Positions 37,904-47,623 of a stretch of DNA of 64,000 bases are shown piece by piece. The DNA is from an uncultured Ruegeria sp. (GTDB lineage Bacteria > Pseudomonadota > Alphaproteobacteria > Rhodobacterales > Rhodobacteraceae): contig NZ_CANMFF010000006.1 of assembly GCF_947497005.1 (NCBI RefSeq), forward strand, positions 62,001 through 126,000, given 5' to 3'. Both the position numbers and the translations under genes were made by a program. Under the pieces are notes generated by a model, which saw only the letters and a list, made by a program, of their open reading frames with translations, was not told the origin of the DNA and did no database searches. Positions within the stretch are counted from its first letter, which is position 1. Each line of letters opens with the position of its first letter.

Positions 37904-38809
37904 CTAAACCGAACCATCAGATAACTCATCCAGCAACCAATTCTTCAACGCAATGGCACCTTCTGTCAGCTGGTCGTCCGGGCGCCCGACGAGATAAAAA
38001 TTGTTCGGGGCAGGGATGCTGAACTCTTCCAGCGCAACAAGTTTTCCAGTGGCCAGCATGGGCTGAATCAGGCGTTTCCATCCCAATGCAAGCCCAGCCC
38101 CTTTCCGGGCCACCTGCAATGCCAGCGCATAGCTGTTCACGCGCGATTGCACTGGTACAACACCTGAATATCCCAGATCATGAAACCAGGAAGGCCATGT
38201 CGTCCACGTGTTATCCTGCGTTTCAAGATGGATCAGACGACGCGCGACAAGGTCCTCTAGGTTCGCGCCTTTCAATTCGGCTGCCATGTCGGGACTGCAA
38301 ACCGGAGTCAGGATATCGCGATACAGTTTGGTATGGGTAAGCTGCGAATTCACGTCGCGCCCGTAGCGGATGAAAAAGTCGATATCCGGCCGATCTGTAA
38401 GCGCCTTGTCCTGTGCCATCTGGTTCACTTTTACGTGCGGATAGTCCTGCCAGAACCGGATAACGGACGGAGATAGCCACAACGCCGCAACGGCGGTGGT
38501 CGATCCAACGGTGACATGATTCTCGGAATCGCCACTGCGAATCTTTTCCAACACCTTCGAAATCTGCCGAAAGGACGAGCCGAGCGCTTCAAACAAGTCC
38601 TGGCCATCCTCGGTCAGCTCGACGCCCCGATGCTTTCGGATAAAAAGCGCTTCACCCAATTCACCTTCCAGCGCCTTTATTTGATGGCTGACGGCACCCG
38701 GCGTCACGGAAAGTTCGCCCGCAGCGTCCTTGAAACTGAGATGCCGTGCGGCGGCTTCAAAGGCCGATAATGTCGTGAGCGGAGGAAGATTATAGTGACG
38801 TCGTGACAT
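37904..38809 (-). CDS. LysR family regulator (GcvA-like)
   Basis: A 301-residue LysR protein with helix-turn-helix LSFKDAAGELSVTPGAVSHQI and the effector domain layout of the GcvA/AmpR group (LPPLTTLSAFEAAARH at the N-terminus is typical). It lies between the Rieske oxygenase and its probable reductase and is divergent from the latter. Control of the oxygenase-reductase pair is likely. Confidence 0.9.
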   Translation of the reverse strand: MSRRHYNLPPLTTLSAFEAAARHLSFKDAAGELSVTPGAVSHQIKALEGELGEALFIRKHRGVELTEDGQDLFEALGSSFRQISKVLEKIRSGDSENHVTVGSTTAVAALWLSPSVIRFWQDYPHVKVNQMAQDKALTDRPDIDFFIRYGRDVNSQLTHTKLYRDILTPVCSPDMAAELKGANLEDLVARRLIHLETQDNTWTTWPSWFHDLGYSGVVPVQSRVNSYALALQVARKGAGLALGWKRLIQPMLATGKLVALEEFSIPAPNNFYLVGRPDDQLTEGAIALKNWLLDELSDGSV

Positions 38810-38949
38810 GATTGCCGCGTTGTTTACAGGCTAAAGGTGAGCTCTATTCATCCGAATGTGAGAAATTTTGCAATTGAAATCCATCTTTTTTCCTGCTGTT
38901 TGCTGCCAACTGCCCGATCAGCACCGATTGAGACCGAACTGGACATGTG

Positions 38950-39894
38950 ATGGAAACACAAGTTGCCCGCCTCGTGCGTAAGACACGGTTGAGCCCGGAC
39001 ACATCCGATTTTTGCTTTGAAATCGAAAACGGCCGCTTCACAGGTCTCGAACCCGGTGCGCATGTCGATATCCATCTGACCGATGATCTGGTGCGGCAGT
39101 ATTCGTTGTGGAGCTGGAGCCAGGACGGTCGCCTGATCAATGTAGCCGTCAAACGTGAGGACGACGGGCGCGGCGGCTCTTTGGCCATGCATTCTTTGCA
39201 GGATGAAGCAGTGGTCGAAATCGGTGGGCCTCGAAACCATTTCAAACTCGAAAGCCATGATCGGCACATCACGCTGATAGCCGGCGGCATCGGGGCCACA
39301 CCGCTGGTTGCAATGGCCCGGGAATTGCTGAACCGGGGGCAGGGTTTTCGGGTTTATTACCTTGTGCGTTCGAAAGAATACGCCGCAATGGATACGCAGT
39401 TCCGGGCGCTGGGACTGGATGAATGGTATCATTTGCACTGCGACGACACAGACGGGCAATTTGGTCTGGCATCGGTCATGCAATCGATGCCTATGGGTGC
39501 GGATGTTTATACCTGCGGACCAGAACCGATGCTGAATGCCGTTCTCGAAGCTGGTGCTGCGCTGCGCGGCGGTGCGATTCATTTCGAACGTTTTGCGACC
39601 GCATCAGATATCGAGCATGCCCCAAACGCCGAATTTGAAATCGAAATCCAGTCAACCGGCGCGATCTATCCTGTCCGCAAGGATGAGACCATTCTCGGAG
39701 TTCTGCAGACCAATGGTGTACAGGTTGATTTCGGTTGCTCGGAAGGGCTGTGCGGATCCTGCATCGTGGATGTCGTGTCTGGTGAGGTTGATCACCGCGA
39801 CGGGATTCTTACCCCACAAGAGCAGGAAACCCACGAATTCCTGTGCACCTGCGTGTCGCGTGCCAAATCCGAAAAACTGGTTCTGAAACTTTGA
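38950..39894 (+). CDS. Oxygenase reductase: FMN/NAD domain plus 2Fe-2S ferredoxin (PDR type)
   Basis: A 314-residue phthalate dioxygenase reductase-type flavoprotein. It has an N-terminal flavin-binding barrel with RQYSLWSW, an NAD-binding domain (LIAGGIGATPLVAMARELL, YTCGPEPMLNAV) and a C-terminal plant-type ferredoxin domain (CSEGLCGSC with the fourth cysteine in CTCVSR). It transfers electrons from NADH to a Rieske oxygenase, most probably the one at 36643-37800. GTG directly before the ATG at 38950 is also possible as a start. Confidence 0.9.
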   Translation: METQVARLVRKTRLSPDTSDFCFEIENGRFTGLEPGAHVDIHLTDDLVRQYSLWSWSQDGRLINVAVKREDDGRGGSLAMHSLQDEAVVEIGGPRNHFKLESHDRHITLIAGGIGATPLVAMARELLNRGQGFRVYYLVRSKEYAAMDTQFRALGLDEWYHLHCDDTDGQFGLASVMQSMPMGADVYTCGPEPMLNAVLEAGAALRGGAIHFERFATASDIEHAPNAEFEIEIQSTGAIYPVRKDETILGVLQTNGVQVDFGCSEGLCGSCIVDVVSGEVDHRDGILTPQEQETHEFLCTCVSRAKSEKLVLKL

Positions 39895-40319
39895 ACTGAG
39901 GCGTGATCATCACCAATCGCATGCCAATCCTGTTCTCGCTAACATCTACAAGGAGTGTATGCGTTGGTCGTTTCGCATAAAATAAGTGTCGGATTCTCGA
40001 GTGAGCACTCTTCACCATCGATATAGGTTTTTCCAAATTGAAAGACGCAGTCACTTCACGCAATACTACGATCAGGTTCTACAGTAGGTTAGTCTGCCGC
40101 TTAGAGCTAAACGCCACTTGGAAGCGGTGAAAACCGGGAGGAAATCGGCGACCTACTGTGCTACGGAACAGAGCACAGTTTTCGCAACTTACCGCTGAGC
40201 TGTTCGCAACTCACTCACAACCAGGTGCATCGCGCACGTTAATTGACGCCGTAGCGCGCGATGGCTTCCAGATTCTATCTGGAAGAATAAGAACGGCACA
40301 CTCATGGAGGAAACGCAAC
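39895..40319. other. Leader region of the BCCT gene
   Basis: 425 bases with no convincing gene. An open frame reads into the transporter from 40158 but lacks a ribosome site and family similarity. CCGCTT and AAGCGG near 40096-40126 form a loose inverted repeat. ATGGAGGAAACG supplies the ribosome site. The length suggests a regulated promoter, perhaps for the GlxA-type regulator, but no known operator was recognised. Confidence 0.5.
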
Positions 40320-42146
40320 ATGTCGATACCCGAACCGTTTACGGACCTAGAGATAGAAACGGCCGATGCCGGTTTCTATGAAAATTACAGCGTCCCGATC
40401 GCATTGATCAGTAAGGGCATTATGGTTGCCCTTGTATTGTGGGCGCTCGTCTTCCCAGCCAATGCCAACAGCACACTTGGCAGCTGGAATGGCATGATAT
40501 TGGAAGTATTCAACAGCTTCTACGTTGTCATTGTTGGCCTGTTTGTCGTCTTCCTTGTAATTGTGGCAGCCCTCCCGTCGACTGGAAAGCGGGTTATGGG
40601 AACGCCGGGCGAAAAGCCTGAATTCTCAAATTTCTCCTGGTTCTCGATGATGTTCGGTGCGGGGCTGGGTGTTGGCCTCATGGTCTTTGCAACCGCAGAA
40701 CCGCTGGGTCTGTGGGGATCGAACCCCGAAGTTGTGGCAGGCGCAGTTGCGGGTAACGATCCAGATTCCATTCAGTCCGCGTATCGCTATACCTTCCTCC
40801 ACTATGGTTTCCATGCTTGGGCGATTTACGTGGTGACCGGCTTGTCGCTGGCCTATTACGCCTATACCCGTGACATGCCCCTAACTATACGCGCTGCCCT
40901 CACGCCGCTGTTTGGTCGTCTGATGAACGGGTTCCTTGGCCATGTGGTTGACGTACTGGGCGTTGTTGCAACGATCCTCGGTGTGTCCGTCACTATCGGA
41001 TTTGGTGTCAGCCAGTTCATCGATGGTCTCTATGCAATTACCGGCATGGAATGGATCATGGATTTCGGTGGTGAAGTTCCCACCCCAAGCAAAGTTGGTC
41101 TGATCGCAGGTCTGGTTGTCATCATGGGTCTGTCGATCATTTCGGCGGTCTCGGGTGTTGGCCGCGGCGTTAAATACCTGTCAAACCTGAACCTTGTTCT
41201 GTCGATCATCCTGCTGGGCACGTTCGTGATCTTCGGATCATTCGTCTTTGCCATGACCACCTATGGTACAGCGCTGGTTGATTACCTTCTGCACTTCCTC
41301 TCGCTGAGCTTTGGTGCATATGGTCCGTTGTCGACCGAAGCTTTTGCCACGGCACTTCCGGCTGAAGCACAGGCGCATGCCGACGCCCTGATTGGTGGCG
41401 CAACCAACGCCTGGGGCAGCTTTGACGGCTTCAAGAGCGGTCTGGAAGGCGCAGCTGCCGAATTGGACGAAGCGACTCTGGCCGCGGCTTATGCAGCGGG
41501 TGAGCAAGGTCGTCAGTTCGGATGGCAGTCTGGCTGGACCACCTTCTATTGGGCCTGGTGGATTGCGTTCTCGCCTTTCGTGGGTCTGTTCCTGGCGCGC
41601 ATCTCCAAAGGTCGTTCTGTACGTGAGTTCATCCTGGGCTGTGTGTTTGCACCGGCACTGGTCTGCTTTGCGTGGATGACAGTACTGGGCGGCACCGCGA
41701 TCGATCTGGAACTGGCAGGTGCAGCAGAAGGCGCGATCATCGGCGCATCGAACACCAACAAACTGTTCGTGACCCTGTCCTACATGATTGACGGCGGACT
41801 GCTGTCCATGCTGAACGTCATGTGCGTGATCCTGATCATGACCTTCCTGGTCACGTCTGCGGACTCGGGTATTCTGGTAATGAACACCATCATGTCCGGT
41901 GGTAGCCAGGAAACCGGCGTCAAGCACCGCATCATCTGGGGTGTAATCCTGACAGCCGTGATCGGGGCGCTGATCCTTGCGGCGGGTGAAAACAATCCGA
42001 TGAACGCGCTGCGTAACGCGATGATCATCGGGGCACTGCCATTTACCATGGTGATGGGTCTGATGATGGTCTCACTGACCAAGGCTCTTTACCGTGATGG
42101 TCAGCGCGACAAGCACGCTGAATCAAGCACGCAAGCTGCTGAATAA
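40320..42146 (+). CDS. BCCT family betaine/carnitine/choline transporter
   Basis: A 608-residue membrane protein with about 12 hydrophobic helices. Family hallmarks are FSMMFGAGLGVGLMVFATAEP, the Trp-rich helix WTTFYWAWWIAFSPFVGLF (betaine-binding region) and GGTAIDLE. A 60-residue periplasmic or cytoplasmic insertion (AHADALIGGATNAWGSFDG) resembles the group common in roseobacters. It probably takes up glycine betaine or a related quaternary amine for the adjacent Rieske/sox pathway. A strong terminator follows. Confidence 0.92.
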   Translation: MSIPEPFTDLEIETADAGFYENYSVPIALISKGIMVALVLWALVFPANANSTLGSWNGMILEVFNSFYVVIVGLFVVFLVIVAALPSTGKRVMGTPGEKPEFSNFSWFSMMFGAGLGVGLMVFATAEPLGLWGSNPEVVAGAVAGNDPDSIQSAYRYTFLHYGFHAWAIYVVTGLSLAYYAYTRDMPLTIRAALTPLFGRLMNGFLGHVVDVLGVVATILGVSVTIGFGVSQFIDGLYAITGMEWIMDFGGEVPTPSKVGLIAGLVVIMGLSIISAVSGVGRGVKYLSNLNLVLSIILLGTFVIFGSFVFAMTTYGTALVDYLLHFLSLSFGAYGPLSTEAFATALPAEAQAHADALIGGATNAWGSFDGFKSGLEGAAAELDEATLAAAYAAGEQGRQFGWQSGWTTFYWAWWIAFSPFVGLFLARISKGRSVREFILGCVFAPALVCFAWMTVLGGTAIDLELAGAAEGAIIGASNTNKLFVTLSYMIDGGLLSMLNVMCVILIMTFLVTSADSGILVMNTIMSGGSQETGVKHRIIWGVILTAVIGALILAAGENNPMNALRNAMIIGALPFTMVMGLMMVSLTKALYRDGQRDKHAESSTQAAE

Positions 42147-42166
42147 AGCATGAACCAATAAATTGG

Positions 42167-42200
42167 TCAGGCCGTCCAAAATGGACGGCCTGATTTTTTT
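42167..42200 (+). terminator. Rho-independent terminator after BCCT gene
   Basis: TCAGGCCGTCC pairs with GGACGGCCTGA across a short A-rich loop and is followed by seven T. It ends the BCCT transcript, and since pqqE converges here it may also stop read-through into the pqq genes. Confidence 0.92.
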
Positions 42201-42253
42201 GACCATCGGCATCGAAGCGAACGCCCCAAACGGCGCCTAACGGTCAAACGGTG

Positions 42254-43333
42254 CTAGAACGAGCGGTGCAGAAGCGTCTGATCCTCTTCGAAACGTCGTT
42301 CCAGCAGAACTTTTACCACCTCTTTGTGTTTCGGTGACTTCTTGCAGATCGGGTCGGTAACACCGGCATCGCCTGCAAGGGCCAGCGCCTGACAGCGGCA
42401 CCCACCGAAATCGGTTTCCTTTCGCTCGCAACTTTTACAAGGCTCTGGCAACCACTCGGTTCCACGGTAAGCATTGAACGCTGAACTGGCCCGCCAGATA
42501 TCCAGCAACGGCTTTTCACGCACATTTTCGAACGCAAGATGGGGAATCGTCTGTGCTGCATGACAGGGCAGGACAGTTCCGTTTGGCGTCACGTTCAGCC
42601 CAGAAGACCCCCAACCACCCATACACGCTTTGGGGTAGTCAGCATAATAGTCGGGCGGTACGAAATCGAAGGCCAATACGCCCTGCAATCTCTGCGCGGC
42701 CCCTGCAACCGTTTGTTTGACGGCCATTGTTTGTTGACGTGTCGGCAGCAGAGCCGCGCGGTTGGACATGGCCCAGCCATGGAATTGGACACATGCGACC
42801 TCGAGCCTACGCGCTCCCAATTCGACAGCCATTTCAATTGTTCGATCCAGGTCATCCAGGTTTTGCCGATGCATCACCGCGTTCAACGTCAGTGGAATAC
42901 CTCTTGCGCTGATCTCTTTCGCGATGGCCATCTTTCGATCGAAGCCACCCCGATAACCTCCGATCCTGTCCGCCAACTTGGCAGTGGTGCCTTGCAGAGA
43001 TAGCTGAACGTGGTCCAGCCCCACCGCTTCTAGTCGGTCCAAACGCCTGGGCGTCAACCCGATTCCCGACGTGATCAGATTGGTGTAGAGCCCGATCCCT
43101 GCTGCAGCTTCTGTCAGGTCTTCCAGATCCCGGCGCGAAGCAGGCTCACCACCAGATAGGTGAAGCTGCAAAACGCCCATTGCATGTGCCTGCTGGAATA
43201 CGTCTGTCCAAGCTTCTGTGCCTAACTCTGTTTCTTTTCGTTCCAGCTGGACCGGGTTGCTGCAATAGGGACAACTGAGAGGGCAACGATGAGTCAGTTC
43301 AGCCAACATGGCGATTGGGGGCGGGACGCTCAT
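42254..43333 (-). CDS. pqqE: PQQ biosynthesis radical SAM enzyme PqqE
   Basis: Radical SAM/SPASM enzyme that forms the Glu-Tyr carbon-carbon cross-link in the PqqA peptide, aided by PqqD. The 359-residue protein shows Cys17-x3-Cys21-x2-Cys24 (HRCPLSCPYCSN), SGGEPASRRDLE, and the SPASM cysteines near the C-terminus (CMGGWGSSG, CKSCERKETDFGGCRCQA). ATG at 43333 overlaps the pqqD stop. Last gene of pqqABCDE, convergent with the BCCT terminator. Confidence 0.97.
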   Translation of the reverse strand: MSVPPPIAMLAELTHRCPLSCPYCSNPVQLERKETELGTEAWTDVFQQAHAMGVLQLHLSGGEPASRRDLEDLTEAAAGIGLYTNLITSGIGLTPRRLDRLEAVGLDHVQLSLQGTTAKLADRIGGYRGGFDRKMAIAKEISARGIPLTLNAVMHRQNLDDLDRTIEMAVELGARRLEVACVQFHGWAMSNRAALLPTRQQTMAVKQTVAGAAQRLQGVLAFDFVPPDYYADYPKACMGGWGSSGLNVTPNGTVLPCHAAQTIPHLAFENVREKPLLDIWRASSAFNAYRGTEWLPEPCKSCERKETDFGGCRCQALALAGDAGVTDPICKKSPKHKEVVKVLLERRFEEDQTLLHRSF

Positions 43334-43617
43334 GCCTGCACCATCAGGTAGAGCCGACCGCGCAGGGTTTGCAGAAACTGCTGAACATCCTGCGCGATCA
43401 TTTCAGCCGGGGCGTTATAGGTGCTTGCGAGATCCGCAACAATCTGATCGAACCGGGCCATGCCATCGACACGCAACAGGATCGCGGCACCGATGTCGTC
43501 CAGTTCGATCACCTTTTCGGGTGCCACCAGAACCATTCGGCCGCGCACCTCATCACGCTGCATACGGACGCCACGCGGCAGATATGGGCGGTCTTCATTG
43601 CGCAATTCCAGCGTCAT
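43330..43617 (-). CDS. pqqD: PQQ biosynthesis peptide chaperone PqqD
   Basis: A 95-residue RiPP recognition element protein that presents PqqA to PqqE. It begins MTLELRNEDRPYLPRGVRM and contains RGRMVLVAPEKVIELD, the family signature. ATG at 43617 overlaps the pqqC stop (ATGA), so the frame extension to 43704 is rejected. Confidence 0.95.
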   Translation of the reverse strand: MTLELRNEDRPYLPRGVRMQRDEVRGRMVLVAPEKVIELDDIGAAILLRVDGMARFDQIVADLASTYNAPAEMIAQDVQQFLQTLRGRLYLMVQA

Positions 43618-44342
43618 TTCATACCATCCCCCGGCGTCCAAGCGTCCGGTGGGATACGCCCGGGTTCTACATATGCGACCCACAGTGCATCCAGCTGTGC
43701 CCACAAGACGTTGGTTTTGAAAATCAATGCCGCGCAGGCCATATCCTCTTTTTCAGGTGTATCGGCGTGATCCAGAACCCAGTTCAGACCAAAGGCCACA
43801 TCCTTTGGGGCTTCGGTCAGGCGCTTGCGGAAATAGGACAAACTGTCAGAATTGGCGAAGTCATAATGAGCCAACAATCCTTCAATCCGTTGCTCGTGGA
43901 TTTTTGGGGCAAACAGTTCTGTCAGGGATGAGGCGACGGCCTGTAGCAAAGGCTTTTCGCGCACGTAATGCACATACGCATCCACGGCGAATTGCGTGGC
44001 GGGCAGTACACCTTGACCCGAAGCAACATAGTCCGGATCCAACCCGACAGCGTCAGCCAATTTAAGCCAGCGTCGGATACCTCCCCCGTTATCAGCACCA
44101 CCATCATGATCTTCGATACGCGAGCGCCATTCCCTCCGGATATCAGGATCGGTGCATCGTGACATAAAGGCTGCATCCTTCATCGGGATGGCCGCCTGAT
44201 AAGCCCAGCGATTGATCACCCAGGCCCGCACCTGATCTGCAGTGCACTGCCCACTATGCAGCTTATGATGAAACGGGTGTCTGTCGTGATAACGTTCCTT
44301 ACCGATCTGGCGCAGACGGGTTTCGAGAGTTTCCCGGCTCAT
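43614..44342 (-). CDS. pqqC: Pyrroloquinoline-quinone synthase PqqC
   Basis: A 242-residue all-helical oxidase that carries out the final ring closure and eight-electron oxidation to PQQ without a cofactor. Conserved features include HPFHHKLHSGQ, WVINRWAYQAAIPMKDA and HYDFANSDSLSYFRKRL. It overlaps pqqB by 4 bases and pqqD by 4 bases. Confidence 0.96.
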   Translation of the reverse strand: MSRETLETRLRQIGKERYHDRHPFHHKLHSGQCTADQVRAWVINRWAYQAAIPMKDAAFMSRCTDPDIRREWRSRIEDHDGGADNGGGIRRWLKLADAVGLDPDYVASGQGVLPATQFAVDAYVHYVREKPLLQAVASSLTELFAPKIHEQRIEGLLAHYDFANSDSLSYFRKRLTEAPKDVAFGLNWVLDHADTPEKEDMACAALIFKTNVLWAQLDALWVAYVEPGRIPPDAWTPGDGMK

Positions 44343-45226
44343 ATCGTGATCTCCTGGCCGTCACAGGCGATGGTCCAACCGGCATTTTCCACAAAGGCGC
44401 GTTCCGGCCCGTCCGGTTGCAGCATTGGATTGGTGTTGTTGATATGGATAAAGGTTTTTGCTGCGCGAATGCCTTGCAATTGCGCAATCGAACCCTCGGG
44501 CCCGCTGACCGAGATATGACCCATCCGTTGTCCGGTTTTGATACCGGTACCAGTGCGGATCATCTCATTGTCATCCCAAAGGGTGCCATCGAAAAACAGC
44601 TGGTCAGCATCTGCGATCTGATCCAGCAGTGCTTCCGTCACCTGTGCGCAACCGGGAATGTAATATGCTACTTTGTCTCCGGTCGTCAGGCGCACTCCTA
44701 CGGTCTGTCCTCCGATCAGATCTGTCTGAACCGTGTCGCCTTCCATGAATAAAGGCACTTTTCCCGGTACAGCGAACAACCGGGCCTGCAAGCCTTTTTG
44801 CAAGGTAAAGTCCTGACCGAGGGCGATATCCTGACGATCCACCTTCTCACGATTCACCGCGTCGAAGATCCGATTTTCCGACAAAACTTCCTGAATGTCT
44901 TTTGTCGCAAACAAAGTGAAAGGGGTCTGCTCCCGCAGGCTCAGAAGACCAGCGATATGATCGATATCACCATTGGTCAAAAGAACCGACGCAACGGGCG
45001 TGTCACGAAGCGCTCGGGGATGTAATTGGAGATTGTCCAGCATCTGCTGCCGGATATCAGGTGAGGCGTTCAGGATACTCCAGCGCTCACCATCAGGTGA
45101 CACAGCCAACGAAGACTGACCGGACGGGGGAATGACCCCATTGCTGGCATCGACGCAGTTCCGACACCCACAGTTCCATTGTGGCAGTCCACCACCTGCA
45201 GAAGCCCCAAGAACCAGAAAATGCAC
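44339..45226 (-). CDS. pqqB: PQQ biosynthesis protein PqqB
   Basis: A 295-residue metallo-beta-lactamase-fold protein, an iron hydroxylase acting on the tyrosine precursor. It starts HFLVLGASAGGGLPQWNC and has the typical CRNC motif and the metal segment TNGDIDHIAGL. It is 26 bases downstream of pqqA and overlaps pqqC by 4 bases. Confidence 0.96.
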   Translation of the reverse strand: MHFLVLGASAGGGLPQWNCGCRNCVDASNGVIPPSGQSSLAVSPDGERWSILNASPDIRQQMLDNLQLHPRALRDTPVASVLLTNGDIDHIAGLLSLREQTPFTLFATKDIQEVLSENRIFDAVNREKVDRQDIALGQDFTLQKGLQARLFAVPGKVPLFMEGDTVQTDLIGGQTVGVRLTTGDKVAYYIPGCAQVTEALLDQIADADQLFFDGTLWDDNEMIRTGTGIKTGQRMGHISVSGPEGSIAQLQGIRAAKTFIHINNTNPMLQPDGPERAFVENAGWTIACDGQEITI

Positions 45227-45252
45227 TTTGGGCCTCCGCGGAGTTCAGGTGA

Positions 45253-45360
45253 TCAAAACAGGTCGCGCTCGTGCTCGCGGCCTTCATCTTCGGACGGAGA
45301 ATACATGTTGATCTCCATCCCGCAGTTCACTTCTTTCAGTTTTGGTGCGCTCCAGGTCAT
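45253..45360 (-). CDS. pqqA: PQQ precursor peptide PqqA
   Basis: A 35-residue ribosomal peptide with the core E-I-N-M-Y, in which the Glu and Tyr are joined to form PQQ. It begins MTWSAPKLKEVNCGM, the conserved leader. ATG at 45360 follows GGGAGGACACC. The larger frame to 45531 crosses the promoter and is not real. A copy of the candidate PQQ-regulon motif lies about 70 bases upstream. Confidence 0.97.
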   Translation of the reverse strand: MTWSAPKLKEVNCGMEINMYSPSEDEGREHERDLF

Positions 45361-45428
45361 GGTGTCCTCCCAAGTATGACTGATGTCGATTAGAACCCTA
45401 CAACTGGTGCCCGCATCGAAAAATGCTG

Positions 45429-45444
45429 CTTTGGTCGTAGGATC
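45429..45444 (-). promoter_or_regulatory. Candidate PQQ-regulon operator before pqqA
   Basis: On the minus strand the sequence reads GATCCTACGACCAAAG. It shares the core CTACGACC(A/C)AAAG with sites before the NosR-like gene (45485) and the cytochrome c gene (59659). Related TWCGACC sites lie in the other promoters of the block. Probable target of the LuxR regulator at 62794; inference. Confidence 0.5.
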
Positions 45445-45484
45445 ATCACCAACAGTCGGCTTGGCGCGTCTATGCGTCAATTGT

Positions 45485-45500
45485 CTTTGGGTCGTAGATC
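45485..45500 (-). promoter_or_regulatory. Candidate PQQ-regulon operator before the NosR-like gene
   Basis: Minus-strand GATCTACGACCCAAAG, nearly the same as the copy at 45429 and 60 bases before the NosR-like start. The two copies sit 56 bases apart in the divergent pqqA/NosR-like promoter and could serve one gene each. Confidence 0.45.
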
Positions 45501-45559
45501 GGGCGCTTAGGACTTTCGTCGAATGTCCCACTTAGTGGCGGAAAGCTAGTCTTTCGACC

Positions 45560-47623
45560 ATGCGCGCGCTTCTGGGTATTCTTATGTTGCTGTTCAACAG
45601 TCTGACGGTTTTGGCCGAGCCTTTGCCGCGTGAAGACATCGAACCTTACATCCGTGCGCCATTTTCATTGGGCGAAGTGTTGAACGAAAACGGAGTCTAC
45701 AGCCTGCTGAACTCTGGCGGGGCCGAATCGGGATATGTCTTTGAGTCCGAATCTTTAGCAGCGCTGCCCGGTTTCTCGGGCGCACCGATCAATATGCTGA
45801 TCGTGCTGGATCTTGAGGGGCGCTTCCTTGACGTACAGCTGATTGAGCATAACGAGCCGATATTTGTTTCAGGGCTGGGAGAGGCCCCGTTTCACAGGTT
45901 TTTCGAGCAGTACGGGGGCCTGTCGATTTCAGATTCCATCGTTGTTGGTACACCATACGGAGATGCAGCAAGCGGGTCGTCTTTAGTTTACCTGGACGGG
46001 GTCACAAAGGCGACAGCAAGTGTGCGGATCGCGCATGAAACGGTCATGGGCGCCGCTTTGGCCGTTGCACGCGAGAAAATGCAGGGATTGGCAACCACAC
46101 CGCCCGCATTTCCGAATCCCGACTATGAAGAGAAACTCGTCTGGCAGGATCTGATCGATCAGGGCATCGCCACGCGCAGGGTTTACACCAACGCAGAGGT
46201 CGACGCGCTTTTCGACGGCACTCTTTGGGAAGATGACGATCCTGATGCAAAGGATTTCCCTGATGAACTCTACCTGGATCTCTGGGTTGTGGATCTAGGC
46301 CCCAAATCCATTGCCCGTGCGGCCTTATCCGAGGACAGCTATGACGAGCTGCAGAGCTTTTTGGAGATCTCTGGCAATGATGAGCCGATCCTTCTGATCG
46401 AAACGGCCCGTCATGGTCTTGTCAGCGAAAACTTCGTACGCAATACCGCGCCCGACTGGATTTCGGCAGAACAAGGCGGATTGCCAGTGGCTTTGCGTGA
46501 TGCCGATCTGTTGGTCGAGTTGGCCGATGACATGCCTGATGGTGTCGCCATGATACTACGCACAGACCGGCGGTTGGGCTTCGATCCGTCTCGGGAGTGG
46601 GTACTAAAGGTCCTCGCGGTTCGCGAACATGGCATGTTCCAGCCGGAAACAGGCTCTGTCACGCTGGACGTTCCGCACGCTACTCCGGAAAGGTTCTTTG
46701 ACCGCCCCGAGCAAATTGCGCCTGTACCGCCTTGGCTTGAAGCCATACGAAACCGCCAATCTGACCTGATCGTTCTGGGTTTGTTTCTGACCGTTCTGTC
46801 GATCGTCTTGGCCCTGCGAATGAATGCACTTGCCGCGCAATCACTATTCACCCCTGTGCGTCTTGGCATTCTGGCTTTTGTCACAGTTTTTGTGGGTTGG
46901 TGGGGTCAAGGGCAACTGTCGATCGTGACGGCCTTGGGAATCCTGCGCACCGCAATGGATGGCGGTAGTTTTGCCTTCCTGCTTTATGATCCGTTCTCCT
47001 TGCTGATTTGGGCTGTGACCCTTGTGGGTTTGATCGCGTGGGGCAGGGGATTGTTTTGCGGATGGCTCTGCCCGTTCGGCGCGCTTCAGGAATTCGCGCA
47101 CCATTTCGGCAATGCCCTTCGCATTCCTCAGATCGAACCGTCGCCAAAGTGGGACAATCGTTTGAAATGGCTGAAATACGTCATTCTGACGGCGTTGCTT
47201 GCGGTGGTCTTTGCTGCGCCTGATCAGGTCGACAAAGCAGCAGAGGTTGAACCCTTTAAAACTGCAATAACAACCTTCTTTGTCCGCGAATGGTACTATG
47301 TAGCCTACGCCGTTTTCTGGCTGGTGCTGGGCATGGTTCTTTTCAAGGGTTTTTGCCGATATGTTTGCCCGTTGGGCGCTCTTTTGGCTGTCGGCGGAAT
47401 GGTACGTGGCCGCGACTGGATTGAGCGCCGCGCCGAGTGTGGCTCACCCTGTCAGTTGTGCAAGGTCAAATGCAAATACGGCGCTATCAAGCAAACCGGA
47501 CAAATCCAGTATGATGAGTGTTTCCAGTGTCTCGACTGTGTCGCCATACATGACGATCGCAAACGGTGCGTTCCCCTGATCGTCGCTGCCCGCCGTAACA
47601 CCAGAGAGGTTGCCGCCGAATGA
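45560..47623 (+). CDS. NosR/NirI-like flavoprotein-polyferredoxin
   Basis: A 687-residue membrane protein. It has a signal sequence and a periplasmic FMN-binding domain with a flavinylation-type motif DGVTKATAS (Thr152 the likely FMN site). About five membrane helices follow from residue 405, with two CX3CP motifs (CGWLCPFG, CRYVCPLG). A cytosolic ferredoxin-like tail carries CGSPCQLCKVKC and CFQCLDC. NosR proteins feed electrons to nitrous oxide reductase, but no nos gene is present here. Being divergent from pqqA, it more likely supplies or accepts electrons for the quinoprotein/periplasmic system. It overlaps apbE by 4 bases. Confidence 0.85.
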   Translation: MRALLGILMLLFNSLTVLAEPLPREDIEPYIRAPFSLGEVLNENGVYSLLNSGGAESGYVFESESLAALPGFSGAPINMLIVLDLEGRFLDVQLIEHNEPIFVSGLGEAPFHRFFEQYGGLSISDSIVVGTPYGDAASGSSLVYLDGVTKATASVRIAHETVMGAALAVAREKMQGLATTPPAFPNPDYEEKLVWQDLIDQGIATRRVYTNAEVDALFDGTLWEDDDPDAKDFPDELYLDLWVVDLGPKSIARAALSEDSYDELQSFLEISGNDEPILLIETARHGLVSENFVRNTAPDWISAEQGGLPVALRDADLLVELADDMPDGVAMILRTDRRLGFDPSREWVLKVLAVREHGMFQPETGSVTLDVPHATPERFFDRPEQIAPVPPWLEAIRNRQSDLIVLGLFLTVLSIVLALRMNALAAQSLFTPVRLGILAFVTVFVGWWGQGQLSIVTALGILRTAMDGGSFAFLLYDPFSLLIWAVTLVGLIAWGRGLFCGWLCPFGALQEFAHHFGNALRIPQIEPSPKWDNRLKWLKYVILTALLAVVFAAPDQVDKAAEVEPFKTAITTFFVREWYYVAYAVFWLVLGMVLFKGFCRYVCPLGALLAVGGMVRGRDWIERRAECGSPCQLCKVKCKYGAIKQTGQIQYDECFQCLDCVAIHDDRKRCVPLIVAARRNTREVAAE

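Noticed and set aside
40158..40319. N-terminal extension of the BCCT transporter
   Set aside because: The added 54 residues are not hydrophobic or family-like, and a good ribosome site precedes ATG at 40320.
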